Source of the DNA: Amylostereum areolatum
Lineage: Eukaryota; Basidiomycota; Agaricomycetes; Russulales; Stereaceae
Direction: 5' to 3'
NCBI GenBank assembly: GCA_012932865.1
Contig: SAXG01000091.1
Coordinates: 1 to 64,000, forward strand
Length of the DNA stretch: 64,000 nt
Shown here: positions 1-12,607 of the stretch, piece by piece
How the letters are laid out: the number at the start of each line of letters is the position of its first letter
How positions within the stretch are numbered: the stretch's first letter is position 1
Program-made: the position numbers and the translations under genes
The notes under the pieces: generated by a model
What the model saw: the letters and a program-made list of their open reading frames with translations, nothing else
What the model was told of the DNA's origin: nothing
Databases searched by the model: none

Positions 1-512
1 GTACGACCACAGGTCTCGAGCCATCCAGTCTGACTATGAGCTTCCTTGATCGTCTAATGGCCAGGTTGGATCACACAGAAGCGGTAAATGAGATAACTAC
101 TACGCACGTTGGGATGTCCTTCCTGCAAGACCTTGTGAACTGTAATGAGAGCCTTGAAAGTCTGAACCTCATCAGCCAAGATAGGTTGGACGCGCAAGCC
201 GTTCCAGAAAGAGATGGACGAGTGGTAATCCCAAGTGAATACGATTGCCTCTGTGGCAGCGTCATGAGCGTATTCTGCATTGAGTGAAGGCCATACTCAC
301 TGCGAACGTGTTTCTGTTTGGGCGCAGTCTCCTCGGGACTCGTAGCCTTCTTGATGTTGACTACCAGTTCCTGTTCTGCCTTGTCCTTGTCCACAGGCCG
401 CGTGGGGTAATGTACATCGTCCTCGATGTCGAACGCTGCTGGACGCCGATTGTACGACCTATCGCAAGATCATCAGAACATCGCACTGGCGAGAGATGAA
501 GGACGCGTACAT
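1..512 (-). CDS. SLA2: SLA2/End4 clathrin adaptor, N-terminal part (runs off left edge)
   Basis: Partial gene for the endocytic adaptor Sla2 (Hip1R family), which links PIP2 membranes and clathrin to actin. Only the start of the ANTH domain is inside the window. Exons read on the minus strand are 511-512, 301-458, 108-250 and 1-53, separated by introns of 52, 50 and 54 nt with GT..AG ends. The translated pieces contain AEQELVVNIKKATS, KHVRKAIVFTWD, VQPILADEVQTFKAL, VHKVLQEGHP and QTGWLETC, which match the ANTH lipid-binding region of this family. The start codon appears to be split: exon 1 ends with AT and exon 2 opens with G followed by SYNRRPAAFDIEDD. Identity is firm. The split start is an inference, because no unsplit ATG in frame precedes the conserved sequence. 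The rest (coiled coil, talin-like I/LWEQ domain) should lie to the left. Confidence 0.88.
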
Positions 513-2340
513 AGCTTGCAAGTGGAGAACTGCTCAAAGCCGCACGCTGCCACAAGTGAAGGAGTATGTACGGCTGTGTCAATGTCCGCGCAGCGATCCG
601 GCGCGCCACGTGGGAACCGAATCCCGAGGAGACCGTCTACACCCACCAGGCGATCCCTCAGCTTCATTCCGATATCACGCCCCTGAGTTTGAAGTTGGTG
701 TGCCGATGGATGGAATCCAAAAATGTCAAGCGGATATCACGCTCAACGAATTCCTTGGGCCCGAAGCTGAGGTTCTTTGGATTCAATCCAATAATCTTAC
801 TAAGCTCATCAAGAATCGCTCGGCGGGTTGCTGGCTTAAATCGTGCTTATTGCGATCTTATCCTGATGTAGAAGGAAGAAAATCATGATATTTTCATTTG
901 ATAACTACAGAGTATATGGGGGCTGCTACGGGATATATGGAGAGGGATGACAGGTGAGAGAGGGTTACCTGGGATGCCAACAAAGCAGGTGGACCAGACG
1001 GAGACCGAGATAAGACCAGGGAACCCAGTGAGCCAGGGGACAGAGAGCCAGGACCAGAGAGGAGCGCGAGCGGGACCAAGATCGCGAGCGAGGACCAAGA
1101 CCGCAAGCAAAATCGAGAGACCGAGAGTAAAGTTCAAGACCACGAGCAAAGTTCAAGACCAGGAGTAAAGTTCAAGGCCGCGAGCGAAGGTGAGGACGAC
1201 TGCCAGCGACAACAAGAGGGGCGCCGGAGCATGTGCAAATCCTGAATGCTGTCGCGAGGGCAGGTGGGCGGTAAGTGAATAGAACACGCACCATGGTCCA
1301 GACTCTGGATGATGCCCACATGAGAGTGTCGAAGGGAGAGTCCATACCCAACCCTTCGTACATCCACGGAAACCCTGACGCGCCGTCCAAATCTCGGTAC
1401 GTCGGAGTCGCCCATTACAGATGAGGGGTTATGGCCAGGTGAAGGACGGGGAGAAGAGAAGGACGTGGTGAGAGGAAACAAGGAGTCGAGGATGACTTGG
1501 CGCGACGACGAAAATGAATACTGCTTACATAACCCGCGCTCGTCGCCGTCCATCGAGGACTCTGTGGGGATTGAAACTGAGAGGACAACCTGTACTCACG
1601 CTGACTTGGGCGCGAAGCCGACTTTCTCGCAACGGATAATCGGAATGGCGCCGAGATTGAGGGGGTTGGATTGAAGCTGACACGATGCTAGCGTGAACCC
1701 TTGGTCACGCCATCACTCATCCAATGGCCCCGCATAGAGTCATGCTGAGGCAACTGCTGGTGGTGTAGCATTTCTCGAGTCTCGAGCTGCCGTGACACCC
1801 TGCCAGTCGGGCTCACTCATCGCATCGGAGCCTCGTCTACCCTCGTTTCTTTTGCCAGCTATGAACTCGTCCTGGCTGAAATCGTCTTTCGGACCCTTTC
1901 CTCGTCGCTTTGTCGCCAAATACGCATTTCGCACCTTCCGAGCTCAACACACCGAAGCTGCACACTACTCTGCCCGGCGTCAATCCTTCTTTAACCCCAA
2001 TCTCCACTCATCTTGGGAATTTATCCCCCCAATCTTTACATTCACATCTTGGAACGTGGCAGATTCAACGTTTTGAAATGGAAAGTGTCTCTCATTGACG
2101 AGCTCACGGAGAAACTCCAAAGGGAACCAATGTTCCCTCCCCTAATAAGTCAAGTGCGTCTATTGACATTTACGAAGAGCCCAAGGCTCACACTATCCAG
2201 CACTGCCGTTCATACCCGATTTTCTCTTCCGTTAAAGTGGTTGTTCGAGGACGATGGGATCATGCTCGTTCCATGCTCTTGGGTCCTCGCGTACGGGACA
2301 GCAGTCACGGCTTTCACCTCATCACCCCGTTAATTCGAGA
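513..2340. other. Long intergenic stretch, no gene supported
   Basis: Between the SLA2 start and the next coding-like signal I see only short frames without splice-supported continuity. About 1010-1195 is purine-rich and made of degenerate short repeats. The remainder shows no recognisable protein, RNA gene or transposon. Confidence 0.5.
1075..1175. repeat. Degenerate short tandem repeats
   Basis: A unit of about 17-20 nt resembling 'agttcaagaccacgagcaa' recurs imperfectly, with a related 'gagcgaggaccaagaccg' unit just upstream. It is a purine-rich low-complexity tract without coding support. Confidence 0.5.
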
Positions 2341-2489
2341 AAATGGCACCACCGGTCCTTGTAGATCGTGGCTTCGTTTCAGATGAACACGCGAACGATA
2401 AAATCGTGCGCAAGCTGGAGATGAGGGTTGGTCGAGGTCCTCGGATGCTGCGAGCATCCAGGCGCGTAACAACTTTACACCAAGATAAT

Positions 2490-2748
2490 TCACCCCGAGA
2501 AAGGAGAATGGTACTGGGCAGATGTGGATGCAATGGTGGCATACGCCGGTGGCGATAGCGCAAACGTTCAACCTGTGTTCATTGAGGAGCTCTTTGGTAT
2601 GTCGTCTGTCACCGTCTCAGAAACATGGTTTACTGATTCAATTGCAGAGGGACACGCTGGCGACGCGTCATGGAGGGTGTCACACGGTATTCCGGTGGGA
2701 AACCTCCTATCGTCGATATTCGAAACTCGCATGCTTCGTATGCCGTGA
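2490..2748 (+). pseudogene. Possible two-exon coding remnant, unknown
   Basis: A frame containing EWYWADVDAMVAYAGGD and NVQPVFIEELF is followed by a good candidate intron (GTATGT at about 2597, TTGCAG at about 2647, roughly 51 nt). After splicing it continues in frame with EGHAGDASWRVSHGIPVGN and stops at 2748. The composition looks protein-like and the intron has the usual size for this genome. No convincing start or upstream exons were found and the family is not recognised. It may be a gene remnant. Confidence 0.3.
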
Positions 2749-3310
2749 CATGGTTGGTTCAACTTGCTGATTTCCTCCTTACGCCAACTTATGTCTCTCA
2801 GGTACTCGTTATCCGCGTTTACCACTGTCATGTTTGTACGGTTGTTGCTCAAGCAGCGACGTGCATTTTCTCGCCTTCCGCGATGAGCCGTAATTCTATC
2901 TTATTTTCTTCTCTCGTTGAACTGGGGTCCACTACAATGCGCCAGTGTCGTGCGTTCAACCAAACAGTGGTCCATTGGATTGTAACGCCGGGATATTTTT
3001 TATGAAACAAAGGGACTGCACTCTTTGCCTCGTGGCCACCTTCAATAACAATGGATAGATGATGGCTTCCGTTGGCAATGCTGTCGAAGTATGTGGCCAT
3101 ATCCTTAATTTGCATTGTTTCCTCATTGTCCTCATCCCACCCGCGCCTTATTGTGGCCTCTGGATGTCCGTGTGTCCTTTCCGTGGCACCGGTTTAAAGA
3201 GGGTACTGTTTTCTTGCCCTTCGTGCCAACCCATCAACCCCTCCGGTCGTCTCCTCGTCCACACAGCACTCTTACCAATTTCCTGGTCGCTGTCTCAGGA
3301 TCTCCCCGTC

Positions 3311-4271
3311 ATGTCGTACACCCCATATCACCCTACAGCTGGACCACAGCCTTTCCCGTATCCTCTCGATTTCCAGCCAGGGTCGGGGAGCATCGCCAAC
3401 GTAGATACGTTTCTCTTTCGTCGCAATCACAACGGCAGCAAGATATAGCCGATGCTCATTCGGCAGGACGTCGCCGTCCAAGGACCCAAACGCTCTCCCC
3501 GGAGTATGGAGTGACCCCAAGTGGGAAAAGGGACCGGGGCGAATGTATGCCCTTCATTATCACTCTCACGGGGCGGTATCTGACGTCCTGTCCTCTAGAT
3601 ACAGGCACTTGGGTTCAGGCTGAGCAGGTACAACACCAAACGCGCATATGCGCACTCACGAAGAACTTCTTTGAGTTCAACCAACACGATCCCGTTGTGA
3701 ATCCCCTCCTGCTACCCCCTCTACAACTAGCAGTGTTTTTTCTGTCTCCGGAGTCGCCTCACTGGAACGAGCCCTACTTTCACCAGACATTTCCGTCGTC
3801 GATGGCAACTGATGAGCGTTTTGTGTGGGAGGATTCTTTTTGTGAGTTGTGATATTGTTTTGGGAGGTTGTTCCCAGGTTGACGGTGTGTGACGTAGGTC
3901 CGAGCGAGACAATGTCCCATCCGTCGCGAGACTCGGTTTACAATGCGTCCATGGAAGAGACTGTCGTGGAAGAGAGGAGACTGCGCAAGCCCCGGATCCG
4001 GCCGCCCACGCTCCTAAACACCCTCACGGCCAATCGCACCCCATCACCTCGATCTCCACCACCGGATGCGTACCCGCTTCCCACTTCGCCCACCAAGCGA
4101 CTCGCACCTCTTTCTCGCTATAATCCCTTCACTCGTGCTCGCTCAGAATCTCTATCTTCCGTCGTCGACGAGACTAGAGCTGCCGCTGTTATGTCTACTC
4201 CGACGCCTCCAAGGTCCCGAAGGCAATCGACTATGTCGAGTTCTTTCTCGTATAGGGATGGCCGGTACTGA
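3311..4271 (+). CDS. Hypothetical low-complexity protein, four exons
   Basis: Predicted exons are 3311-3400, 3439-3544, 3599-3841 and 3898-4271. Together they give 813 nt (270 residues plus stop), with every junction GT..AG and phase-consistent. The first intron is only 38 nt. The protein opens with MSYTPYHPTAGPQPFPYPL. Its C-terminal third is rich in Ser, Pro and Arg, with typical regulatory-type disorder (RPPTLLNTLTANRTPSPRS, ARSESLSSVVDETR). No domain is recognised. The next gene lies about 345 bp downstream on the same strand and has similar Ser/Arg-rich disorder, so a single longer gene with a missed link cannot be excluded. Confidence 0.55.
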
Positions 4272-4616
4272 ATCTGACCGACATATGGATATCAAATAGG
4301 ATGATTTGACTCAATGCTGGATGGCTCGTGGAGCCCTCCTTGTAGCCTCACTTAGATAAACTACGTCGTCGGGTGTTGTAAATGTAATAAATCATTCCAT
4401 GATATCTAAAATGTAGTCTCCCGTCGCTGACCTAACCAGAAGATAGTCGTTCTATCTTAGTATCTAAAATGCAAATGACTGAAGACGAGTGGTCTTCGAA
4501 AGCACGTGATTCGTAGCACGCAGGCATCATGCTCGGGTCATTGCTGTTTCGCTCACTGCTCAAAGTACCCCGCTCTTCTGGTCGCATCGTTAAAGAATTA
4601 TCACCTCTCCCGGCTT
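4272..4616 (+). other. Intergenic, probable upstream region of the next gene
   Basis: 345 bp with a 'tctaaaatg' motif repeated at about 4405-4470. No coding signal seen. Confidence 0.4.
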
Positions 4617-7600
4617 ATGGCCCCACTGGAGCCTTTTAATCCGCAAATTACCGACTCCTCTGCCTCAGTCGGAAGACAGTCCCATATCCACTTCCCTGCC
4701 GAAAAGCGACCTCCGGTTTCCGCAGAGGCACCATCGCCCTCCAAGTCATCCCCCATCGGTTTAGGGCTACCCTCGTCTCTAAGGACTCCCTCTGTGCATG
4801 GCTCTGCATCTATCGAGTGGCGCGACGCCGACAAGCGTCGTCGCGTACGATCGACCAACGGCTCTGCAACGGGATATTCAGGAAGTAGCAGGATTGTTAC
4901 ACCCCCCAACAACCTTTCGCGTCGACGAACTATCACAATGGACGCTAATGGAAAGGCGTCAAGCGCTGACAAGGGCCGCTGGGTCACCACCAATCCGCTG
5001 GCAGAGACGGATGATTTCGAGCCTGGCGTGTTCTCAGACGAGTACGACTTATGTGCGTTGTGACTATTTCCACGAGCGGTCCAATCTCTGACACGCTATT
5101 CACAGCATATGAGGGCAGGTGCTCACATTAATACCGCCTGGTCTTATCCTCAGCGCCGTTGTATCCTATTCTAGACCCAACGATCCTCGAAGAAGTTCAG
5201 CACGCACTCAAAGTCAAGATGCGTCGAGAGTCACGCATACAACCCATGCGTCCCAGTAGCTCCTCGTTTTCTTCGACATCTTCTGCACTTCAGCCCACGG
5301 CCAACATATCCAGTCCTGCCATGACCCGCCTTGCGAAACCTAGTCTCGAGTCGGAATTAGACTTTCGGCCGTCTGTTGGAGCTGATTATCTTCATCCAGT
5401 CCCTCTGTCATTTAATCAGGGTGCAACCCTCGACTGGGGTATCTCGCATCCAGAAGACGATAAAGCTGACAAGAAGTGGCCGATATCTATGCCAAAGCGG
5501 AGGACTCGGGAAAAGCAGCCGATGATCGTGGACAAAGATGTGCTAGAAAAGCAAGAATCTCTGTTTGCAGGTGAGGATACAAAATGACTGTCAATTTCCT
5601 GCACAGCTAACAGGATGGCCAGAGAAACTTATCAGGATCAAGCATCAATAAAGCCGCACACGGCGAGGAAAGTGTCCGTTGTCAAGGATCAATTAAATCG
5701 ACGTTTATGATCTCCTTTTTACCGCTTTGGAACGAACAAGAGAGCCCATCAAGCTTTCAAGGGCGGTGGAGTGGTACTCGAAATTGGATCCTGTTCTCCA
5801 GACGTCGATGGACGAACTTGATCCCTTTTCCTGGCTGAAACATCTTCGAGACAGAAGGACTGCTCGCACAGGTCGTTCGACTTCCCTGGCACTTATCTGC
5901 TCTCATTGTGGAGGAGTATGTCAAAACGCATTCACGACAAGACTCCATGATCACCATCCCCGAGGATGGCTTTGCGTTCAATTCGTTGGATTACTCGCCG
6001 TCTCCGGACCAACGTCCATCCCCTTCTTATTCATCAAGCTTTGAGATCTCCCCACACCGGCCTCTTGAAGCCTCTCTGTCTCGACGGCGTTCTCTAGAAG
6101 GGCACGTTTCCTTCGAACCCATCATCGAGGCTTCCAGCAAATCCCCAGCGAGCGCCAAGGATTCGCATCGAAGTTATGACGGCTACCTACGTAGCAGGAA
6201 GTCTCCAATGACTGAATCGCCACGGAGCTCCATTTACAGCGTGTTCGGGGGGTCGCATCAAAGTCACAAAGACGGGGTCTCACCGGCCAGCAGTCGTGTG
6301 CACATTCGGGGAATCGGTGCTCGGCCTCGTGGGATTGGCAACGAGAGCGATGGTGCATCTTCTTCACACCAATCCCAATCTGACGATTACCGGTCAGAGG
6401 ATAACGGGAAGAAGAAGTCGCGGAGACGCTTTTTTCCGTCCAGCGGAATTAGATCTCGTGTCGCGAACACAAACACAGCTATCTTCTGAAAGGCAAGCAG
6501 ATGATGGTGACGACCAACCTGGCACCCGGGGAATGGACATCGACGGTGAGATCTGCCGGCGGAAGCGGAATCTCGACTGCCCGAGCAGTACAGGAGGAGT
6601 TTCCTTCTTCACCGGACCCGGGTGTGCACACGACATTATCTCGTCCCATTATCGAGAGAAGAAACTCCCGTATTCTTCAGCTTCGTGGATACCGGACGTC
6701 TTTACCATCTCCAAGGCCTCTATCCTTCCGCGAGGAGCAATTCAGGAACCATGCAGATGAGGAGCACGAGTATCGAGAGTACGAGCGTCGGGCGCAGTAA
6801 GTCGGTTCACAATGTCAGTTCTGACTAGCTTATGCAAAAGAAATTCAGGTTGCTCGAGGACGCCACTGCTCAGAATCAACGCAACCGGCAGTTGTTGCAA
6901 CGTGTATCCCTCAGTGTCAAGGAATATGAAGCCGTGCAGTCAAGAATGTCCAAGGCTTTGGGACTGACATACAAGTCTTTACCTCAAGACTTGCTGGACG
7001 CATTATCGCACGACCCCGCTGTCATTACCGGACACACACGATCCTTGAGAGGATGGAGGGCTGTAGAGAATGTCAACGACAACATCCAGAACCAGACGGA
7101 GACGATCCAGCATTTCCTCCAACAGAACGAGTTAGGAAGGTTCCTCGACAAGCTAGCATCTTAGATAACCCTCTAAATTCCCTCATTCGAGCTCTGGAGA
7201 TACTCGAAAGTCGCAAAACAGGTATCGTGGAGAAAGCAAAGGAGGTCGCCGAGGTCCTTGCCCGCGTCAAGAAGCTTCATGCGTCAGTGAAGAGCGAGTA
7301 TAACGACGCCGTAACCCACACTTCGGCGGTCTATCCCGAGGTACTGATCTATTGTTCAGTTGTTACTCACCGCTGACTGTGTTCAGTTATCACATATCGT
7401 CGCCTTGGAAGAGAGCTATAAAGACCACTATCAACAACTCTGGGAGTTTGGTATGGACGCTCTCACCTTCCTGCTTGACACCGTTACACCCTTTTGGAGA
7501 AACTACGGGAAGATCATCGGTGTAGACGTGCAAGATTTCCTAATCGTACCGTGGTACAGAAACGAATTCACGGGGGAGGCTAAACGGTATCCCATCACCA

Positions 7601-7881
7601 GTCTTCCGAGACGATCCCTTCGACATTGGGTTGGCCTCATTCTGTTTTTCTTCATCACATTCTCCGTCGTTCTCCTACAAGGACGTGCGGCATTGACGTT
7701 CTGCTCATGGTTCCCCCCTTCGTTCATAACGAACCTTGGCTTGCAGTGGTTATCAATGCCGGCGTTTGTGATTATCGCACTGATCCAATTCTGCGCTGTT
7801 TTGGTCGAGGCATCTGTGGTCATCGCCCAGCTGGTCGTTGTGCTCTGGTGGATTGCGTGGTGGGCTCGAATAGTAAATTGA
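4617..7881 (+). CDS. Large hypothetical membrane protein with disordered N-terminus and coiled coil
   Basis: Multi-exon gene starting at the ATG of MAPLEPFNPQITDSSAS. The N-terminal half is a long Ser/Pro/Arg-rich disordered region (coding blocks about 4617-5050, 5155-5575, 5880-6480, 6500-6798). A helical segment follows (LLEDATAQNQRNRQLLQRV ... SRMSKALGLTYKSL, then ALEILESRKTGIVEKAKEV), probably a coiled coil. The C-terminus (about 7388-7881) carries two hydrophobic stretches, HWVGLILFFFITFSVVLL and a longer one with FVIIALIQFCAVLVEASVV, so it is likely membrane-anchored near the C-terminus. Two overlapping frames around 6480-6500 show that an intron or shift lies there. No enzyme motif seen. 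I do not recognise a named family. The stop at 7881 is 155 bp from the convergent zinc-finger gene. Confidence 0.7.
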
Positions 7882-8036
7882 TAGCCCCCGGATTTTTATT
7901 TTCTAGGACACTTTCCCCGCTTTACACGCTATCTTTATTCGCACACGCGTTTTTGTAATTCTTCGTATCGGCCGTAGGCAAATGGATATACACTCGTTAT
8001 TCGGAAGTCTGTACTCTACCTGATTATGGTATGGGG

Positions 8037-10036
8037 CTAGCACAAGGTGACAGGGTGCGAATGAGATGGCGGAGGTAACGCTGAGCCAGACTGTCGCGGT
8101 GCCATTGGTGCATTGGGATAGTGTGCCCGCGCGACGTTCGAGTGATAGGACGGTGGAGTTCCTGTGGGTGCTGGCGGAATTCCTAAGTCGGCGGGTACTT
8201 TCCCGGAATCTTTGCAAACCTGACAAAAACCTAGGACCGCTGTGAGACAATGCTCTCATTGATATACAGCATTGTGACATACGGCCACCGATGAACAGCG
8301 GTACGTCTGTTTGTCCGCATGAGTGACACGCTATCTTGGGAGGAGCAACGAAAGTTTTGGCTGAACTGGCCCGCTTGCGCTTATGGACCACAGGTATTCG
8401 AGTGGCAGCTTCGGACGAGGGAAGAGGGAGAGGGGCAGTAGGGGCAGAAGGGATAGAAGGGGCAGTGGTAGGCGTGGCGGTGGACGGAGCATTGCGCTCT
8501 TTTCGCTGCTTGTCTGCTGCGGGCTTGCGCGGGGGGCGTTTCCTCCGAGACTTGTCTCCAGATGACGCTTTGAGAGGCTTCATGATATAAGGGGAAGAAG
8601 TGGCCTGGTATAACTTGTTAATAGTATGCAGATGATAGGCATTCACTGATGGATCACAAACCTGTTGAAATTGAGCAAGCAGATCACCTTCCGGTAGCTG
8701 ATGCTGAAGGAATAACCTCGGAGGAGCTGTTTTGGCCTGTGATATCCCCAATGTCAGCCGCCATGAAAGACTGGTGTTGATAGACACGAACGATAGAGCT
8801 CAAAACGTCACGATTCGCGATCATTTTATCATGACCACCAGCCCAGATAAGCAGAACGTCCCAAATGGCTTCAGTGACATTGGTGAAACGGAACGTAACA
8901 ACCTCCTTCGGCGCTTCAGGCTCTGAAGCGGGTATGATGTCAGGAGATTGGGTTAAGGATGCTGCCGACGGGAAAGGGAGAGCCGCAGATACCAGGATTT
9001 CAGAAGGAGGTCCTTCAGATGGCGTACGTTCGCAAAAGGATATTCCTCGAGGAAAGAACCATCTATCGTAAGGTTTTTCTTTGAATTCCAGTATGACATC
9101 GTGCGCCCTCGGGGAGGAGCAGGCGCTGGAGGTGGGGGAGGAGGAGCAGGTTGAGCATACTGAGGGTAGTAATGGTAAGGCGCATAGGCGTAATTTCCAT
9201 AAAGGGGCGCCAAGTAGGAGGGCCCGTGCAATGTCGATGTAACAGGCTGAGGATGTTGTGCAGTTGCCGCAAGCTGGTCAGCCAAAGACTTGATCAACAA
9301 ACCCAGCGTCTTCATCTGCTCGTTCGTTGCCTTTCCGGTCGCTGCCAATGTTATAAAGTGGGCCAGTGTCAGGTTGGTCTGGGCTTGGTGATTGACGTAT
9401 TCCATGAGAGCAGGGGTGACGAGGATGTCTTTGGCGAGAGAAGAGACGAGAGGTGTGGATGCTCGTGGTGGTGCGTTCGCAAGCGGAGTTGGTGCCACAG
9501 GAGGCTGAAATACGTAGGGGGTGGGTGCTATTTGATTGAGGTGTTGTTGCTTGCCAAGTGCCACTCGACGCGGTCGAAGGGCGACTTTGTTGGCTTGTAG
9601 TAGGGTTACTGACATATTGAACTTCGTAGATGGACGTTTCGGAGAAGATATGTGGTCCCACTTGCAGAGTACATTTCCCCAGCGGTTTCGCGTGATGTTG
9701 AGGAGGCACTGGAACGTCAGACGCCTTTCCGCTTCGCCTGCTGTTGAACTTGGGGAAGGTGGAGGTGAGCCAGTTGGCTCGGGCTAAGAGTTGTCAACAT
9801 ATCAGTAACGATTTGCGTGCATGCAAAATCAAGTCCATACATTGCTTCAACGAGGTATACACGACATAGCTATTCACAAGCCGCCCCGGTTAAAGAGGGG
9901 AGGGTGCGATAAGACCAACGTACCTATGGGATACACTTTGAAGCTCTCTACTCTCGTCATCATCGTCCTTTTCCTGCTCGGCTTCCCACCCAGGCATTTG
10001 CCCTACTGGGAAATCTTGTACGCGGAGAGTAGACAT
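8037..10036 (-). CDS. GATA-like zinc-finger protein
   Basis: Multi-exon gene read from the ATG at 10036 (MSTLRVQDFPVGQMPGWEA) to TAG at 8037. Phase-consistent introns were traced at about 8777-8831 (55 nt), 8607-8663 (57 nt) and 8246-8288 (43 nt). A very short one (35 nt, gtatgc..ctccag) is inferred in the Pro-rich tract near 9120-9155, and a first intron of about 130 nt follows exon 1. The body is Pro/Ala-rich with Lys/Arg clusters (KSRRKRPPRKP, VVHKRKRASS) that resemble nuclear localisation signals. Just before the C-terminus is CHSCGQTDVPLFIGG joined to PVLGFCQVCK, a C-X2-C-X16-C-X2-C finger like that of GATA factors but lacking the usual LCNACG. This suggests a nuclear DNA- or protein-binding role. 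The donor of intron 1 (GTATCC) is the least certain junction. Confidence 0.65.
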
Positions 10037-10239
10037 GAACTTGTCGTGGGGCCTGGGTTCGAGGTGAAGCGCGTTGTTTGTGTCCCGACGCGTTTGGTCG
10101 CGTGCCGCGCGACTCGAAATTGACCTCGCTCGTCGCGCTCCACCGTCCAGTCCTTGTTCCGTCTCAACTCGGTTGAAACTCTACGCCATCAGAAACACTC
10201 CATAATTTCGAGCGCCCTAATCAAGGACAGCCACCAATC
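10037..10239. promoter_or_regulatory. Divergent promoter of zinc-finger gene and BDP1
   Basis: The two start codons face away from each other across 203 bp, so this short gap must hold both promoters. No clear TATA box is visible. Confidence 0.45.
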
Positions 10240-12607
10240 ATGTCTACGCGCGTCCGTGAGTGTACATCACTTTGACTTGGATACTGCCCTCAGTTTCCCG
10301 CAGAGAAAGGTAGCACTGTCTTCAAACCCATCGCGAAAGGAAGACCTCGGGTGACAGACCATTCCAGGCAGGTCTCTAGTACTCCAGATTCCCAAGGCTT
10401 CGCCGCAAGAGCTGCCTCTCCGCCTTTACCTTCGGCCAGTGTAACAGCCTCTCCTCTTCCCGAGCCGGCGAAGTCAACATCGGGTCCAGGAAACAACTTT
10501 CCTGCAGTTTCCACCGCGGAGATGCATCCCCTCGCTTGAAGAAATGCCGACATCTGCTTTCTTACCCCCCATCGGCGATTATTGTCGTCGATCCCTTCTC
10601 TAGTACTTCCAATGGTTGATGCTCAGACTACAGAGGACGCCGGCCAACTTCCTACGGGACCTCATTTCATACATACCCCTACTGCGAGACGATGCCTACA
10701 CCGCCATGCGGTAGCATCCAGCCATCACGGTCAACACCGGCACCACCATGTGTCCTCCCCTTCCCAGCCAAAGCAACAACCCTCAACCAACCTCAACCTC
10801 CCCAATCTATGTCGGAACGCCCACACCAAGTCCCAATGCAATCCAGCCTTGTGTTCGACAACGTCGGCCCCGATCCCACTATTGACAACCTTCCTCCGAG
10901 TCGTCTACCCAGGCCTACCCAACTGCTCGCCACATTTATTTTCCCAGCCCAATACACGCGAATGTCGAGCACCCCTCCGGAAGGACACTCCTTGGACCAG
11001 CTCGCCCTTTCCCCGCCCAAAAGACGATTTCGCCAGAATCATCGAGGAAGCCGCCCATGGCTGATAACGCAGAAAACCACGCTTCACATCCTTCATCCAT
11101 CCCAGAAGATTTACAATCGACGACGGTACCTTCTCCTTCATTAAGGATGCAGCTTGACTCAGGAAGCATAATCAAGCCAACACGCCCGCGAAGAAAGCAA
11201 GCCAGCAGTGCTCTCGCTGAGGGAGGAAAGGTCAGATGGGGCGGACACGACGACAACGAAAACCAGTGCGCCGCAGGCGCCAGAAGTCTGTAGATGGGCA
11301 GCTGGATGTGGAACCGCCCACCGTCCCTCAACGCTCCAAACGGAGGCGGCGAATCCACAAGACCACGGCAGAAGACGACTCAGACGGTGCAGATTCTGAT
11401 TCAAAAAAGAAGAAACGTAGACGAAAGTCGACTTCTATCTCTCGGTCTCAGCAAGGCCGCACCGAGTCTGTTGCCCCCTTCGACGCTGACGCTGATCCGG
11501 GCGAGGAGCTGGATCCTACAGTTGTCAGGATGGCGGACCTTTGCGAGGATACTGGTCAGGGTCGTATCAGCAGTAAGGCCGCCCAAATATTTGAAAACCA
11601 CACCGCTTGGAAGCGTTCCAACCGCGAAAGGAGGTCGCGGATGAAAGTTATCATGGAAGCGAAAAAGTATGGTCGAAACGAGGACGACACAAATGGACCT
11701 GCACCCGTCCCAGAGATAGCTGGTCCGATTGTTGATGGAACACCTGAGGCCGGTCCATCAAAATCTCGCTCACCTTCCCATGTTGTCCAAGTTCAAGATG
11801 GAGATGGAACCCATTCTGATGACGGCCTCGATGGCTTTGATTATTCGCAAGCAGTGGCAACGAGCAAATTCAATGTCCAGGTCCGAATCGGGCCCAACGG
11901 AGAAACCATCGTTGATGAGGAGTCATTGTTCGTGGATCGTGGCGAGGAAGCGGAAACAGGGGACTACACTCACGTAGAGGAGTCGGATGCGACCAAGTTT
12001 GTTAACTCGGCTACCTACGGGAAGAAATATCGAGGATCGCGTTGGAGTGCTGAAGAGACGGAATTATTCTATGATGTAAGGAGTCCTCGCATTTCTTCGA
12101 CTTCTGACTGATCAACAACACGTTTCCAGGCCTTGTCACAATTTGGGGAGAATTACGAACTCATATCTTATGTTCTGCCCGGCCGCGATCGTAAATCATG
12201 CAAAAACAAGTTCAAGAGCGAAGACAAGAGAGACCCAAAACGCATCACGCATTGCCTCAATAATCGGGTACCATACGGTTAGTTCTTATACATGCGTACA
12301 CCCTCCGGGAAGCTAATCGTGTGTAGATATGCAAACACTCTCCAGGATGACCGGGAAAGATTTCTCTGGCCCCACACCCGTCATTCGTGCCAAGACGCCA
12401 CCGAACCTTGCTCAGATGGACGTGGACGGTTCTCCCACATCAGTCCAGAACCAAAAGTCAGGTCAAGGAGACGCTGTAGATGAGACCGTGTCGCCCTCTT
12501 CTCTCAAACGCTCATCCAGTGGCCCCCCATCGCACAAGAAGAAGGGTAAAAGAAAAGAAGACGATGGGGTCGAGGTTTTAGGCGCAGCCGATGGAATCTG
12601 GGATTGA
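10240..12607 (+). CDS. BDP1: TFIIIB subunit B'' (BDP1)
   Basis: BDP1 is the third subunit of TFIIIB, which recruits RNA polymerase III to tRNA and 5S genes. Exon 1 is 10240-10255 (MSTRV plus one base). A 48-nt intron joins it to QKGSTVFKPIAKGRPR, the usual N-terminus of fungal BDP1. The C-terminal half is diagnostic: an extended SANT domain reads KKYRGSRWSAEETELFYD, then after an intron (12076-12129) ALSQFGENYELISYVLPGRD, RKSCKNKFKSEDKRDPKRI, and after a third intron MQTLSRMTGKDFSG. Upstream are acidic and Lys/Arg-rich stretches (DSDSKKKKRRRKS). Between about 10540 and 11236 the frame changes several times in Pro-rich sequence. Undetected introns or small indels lie there, so exon limits in that part are not settled. 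It ends with GAADGIWD. Confidence 0.85.
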
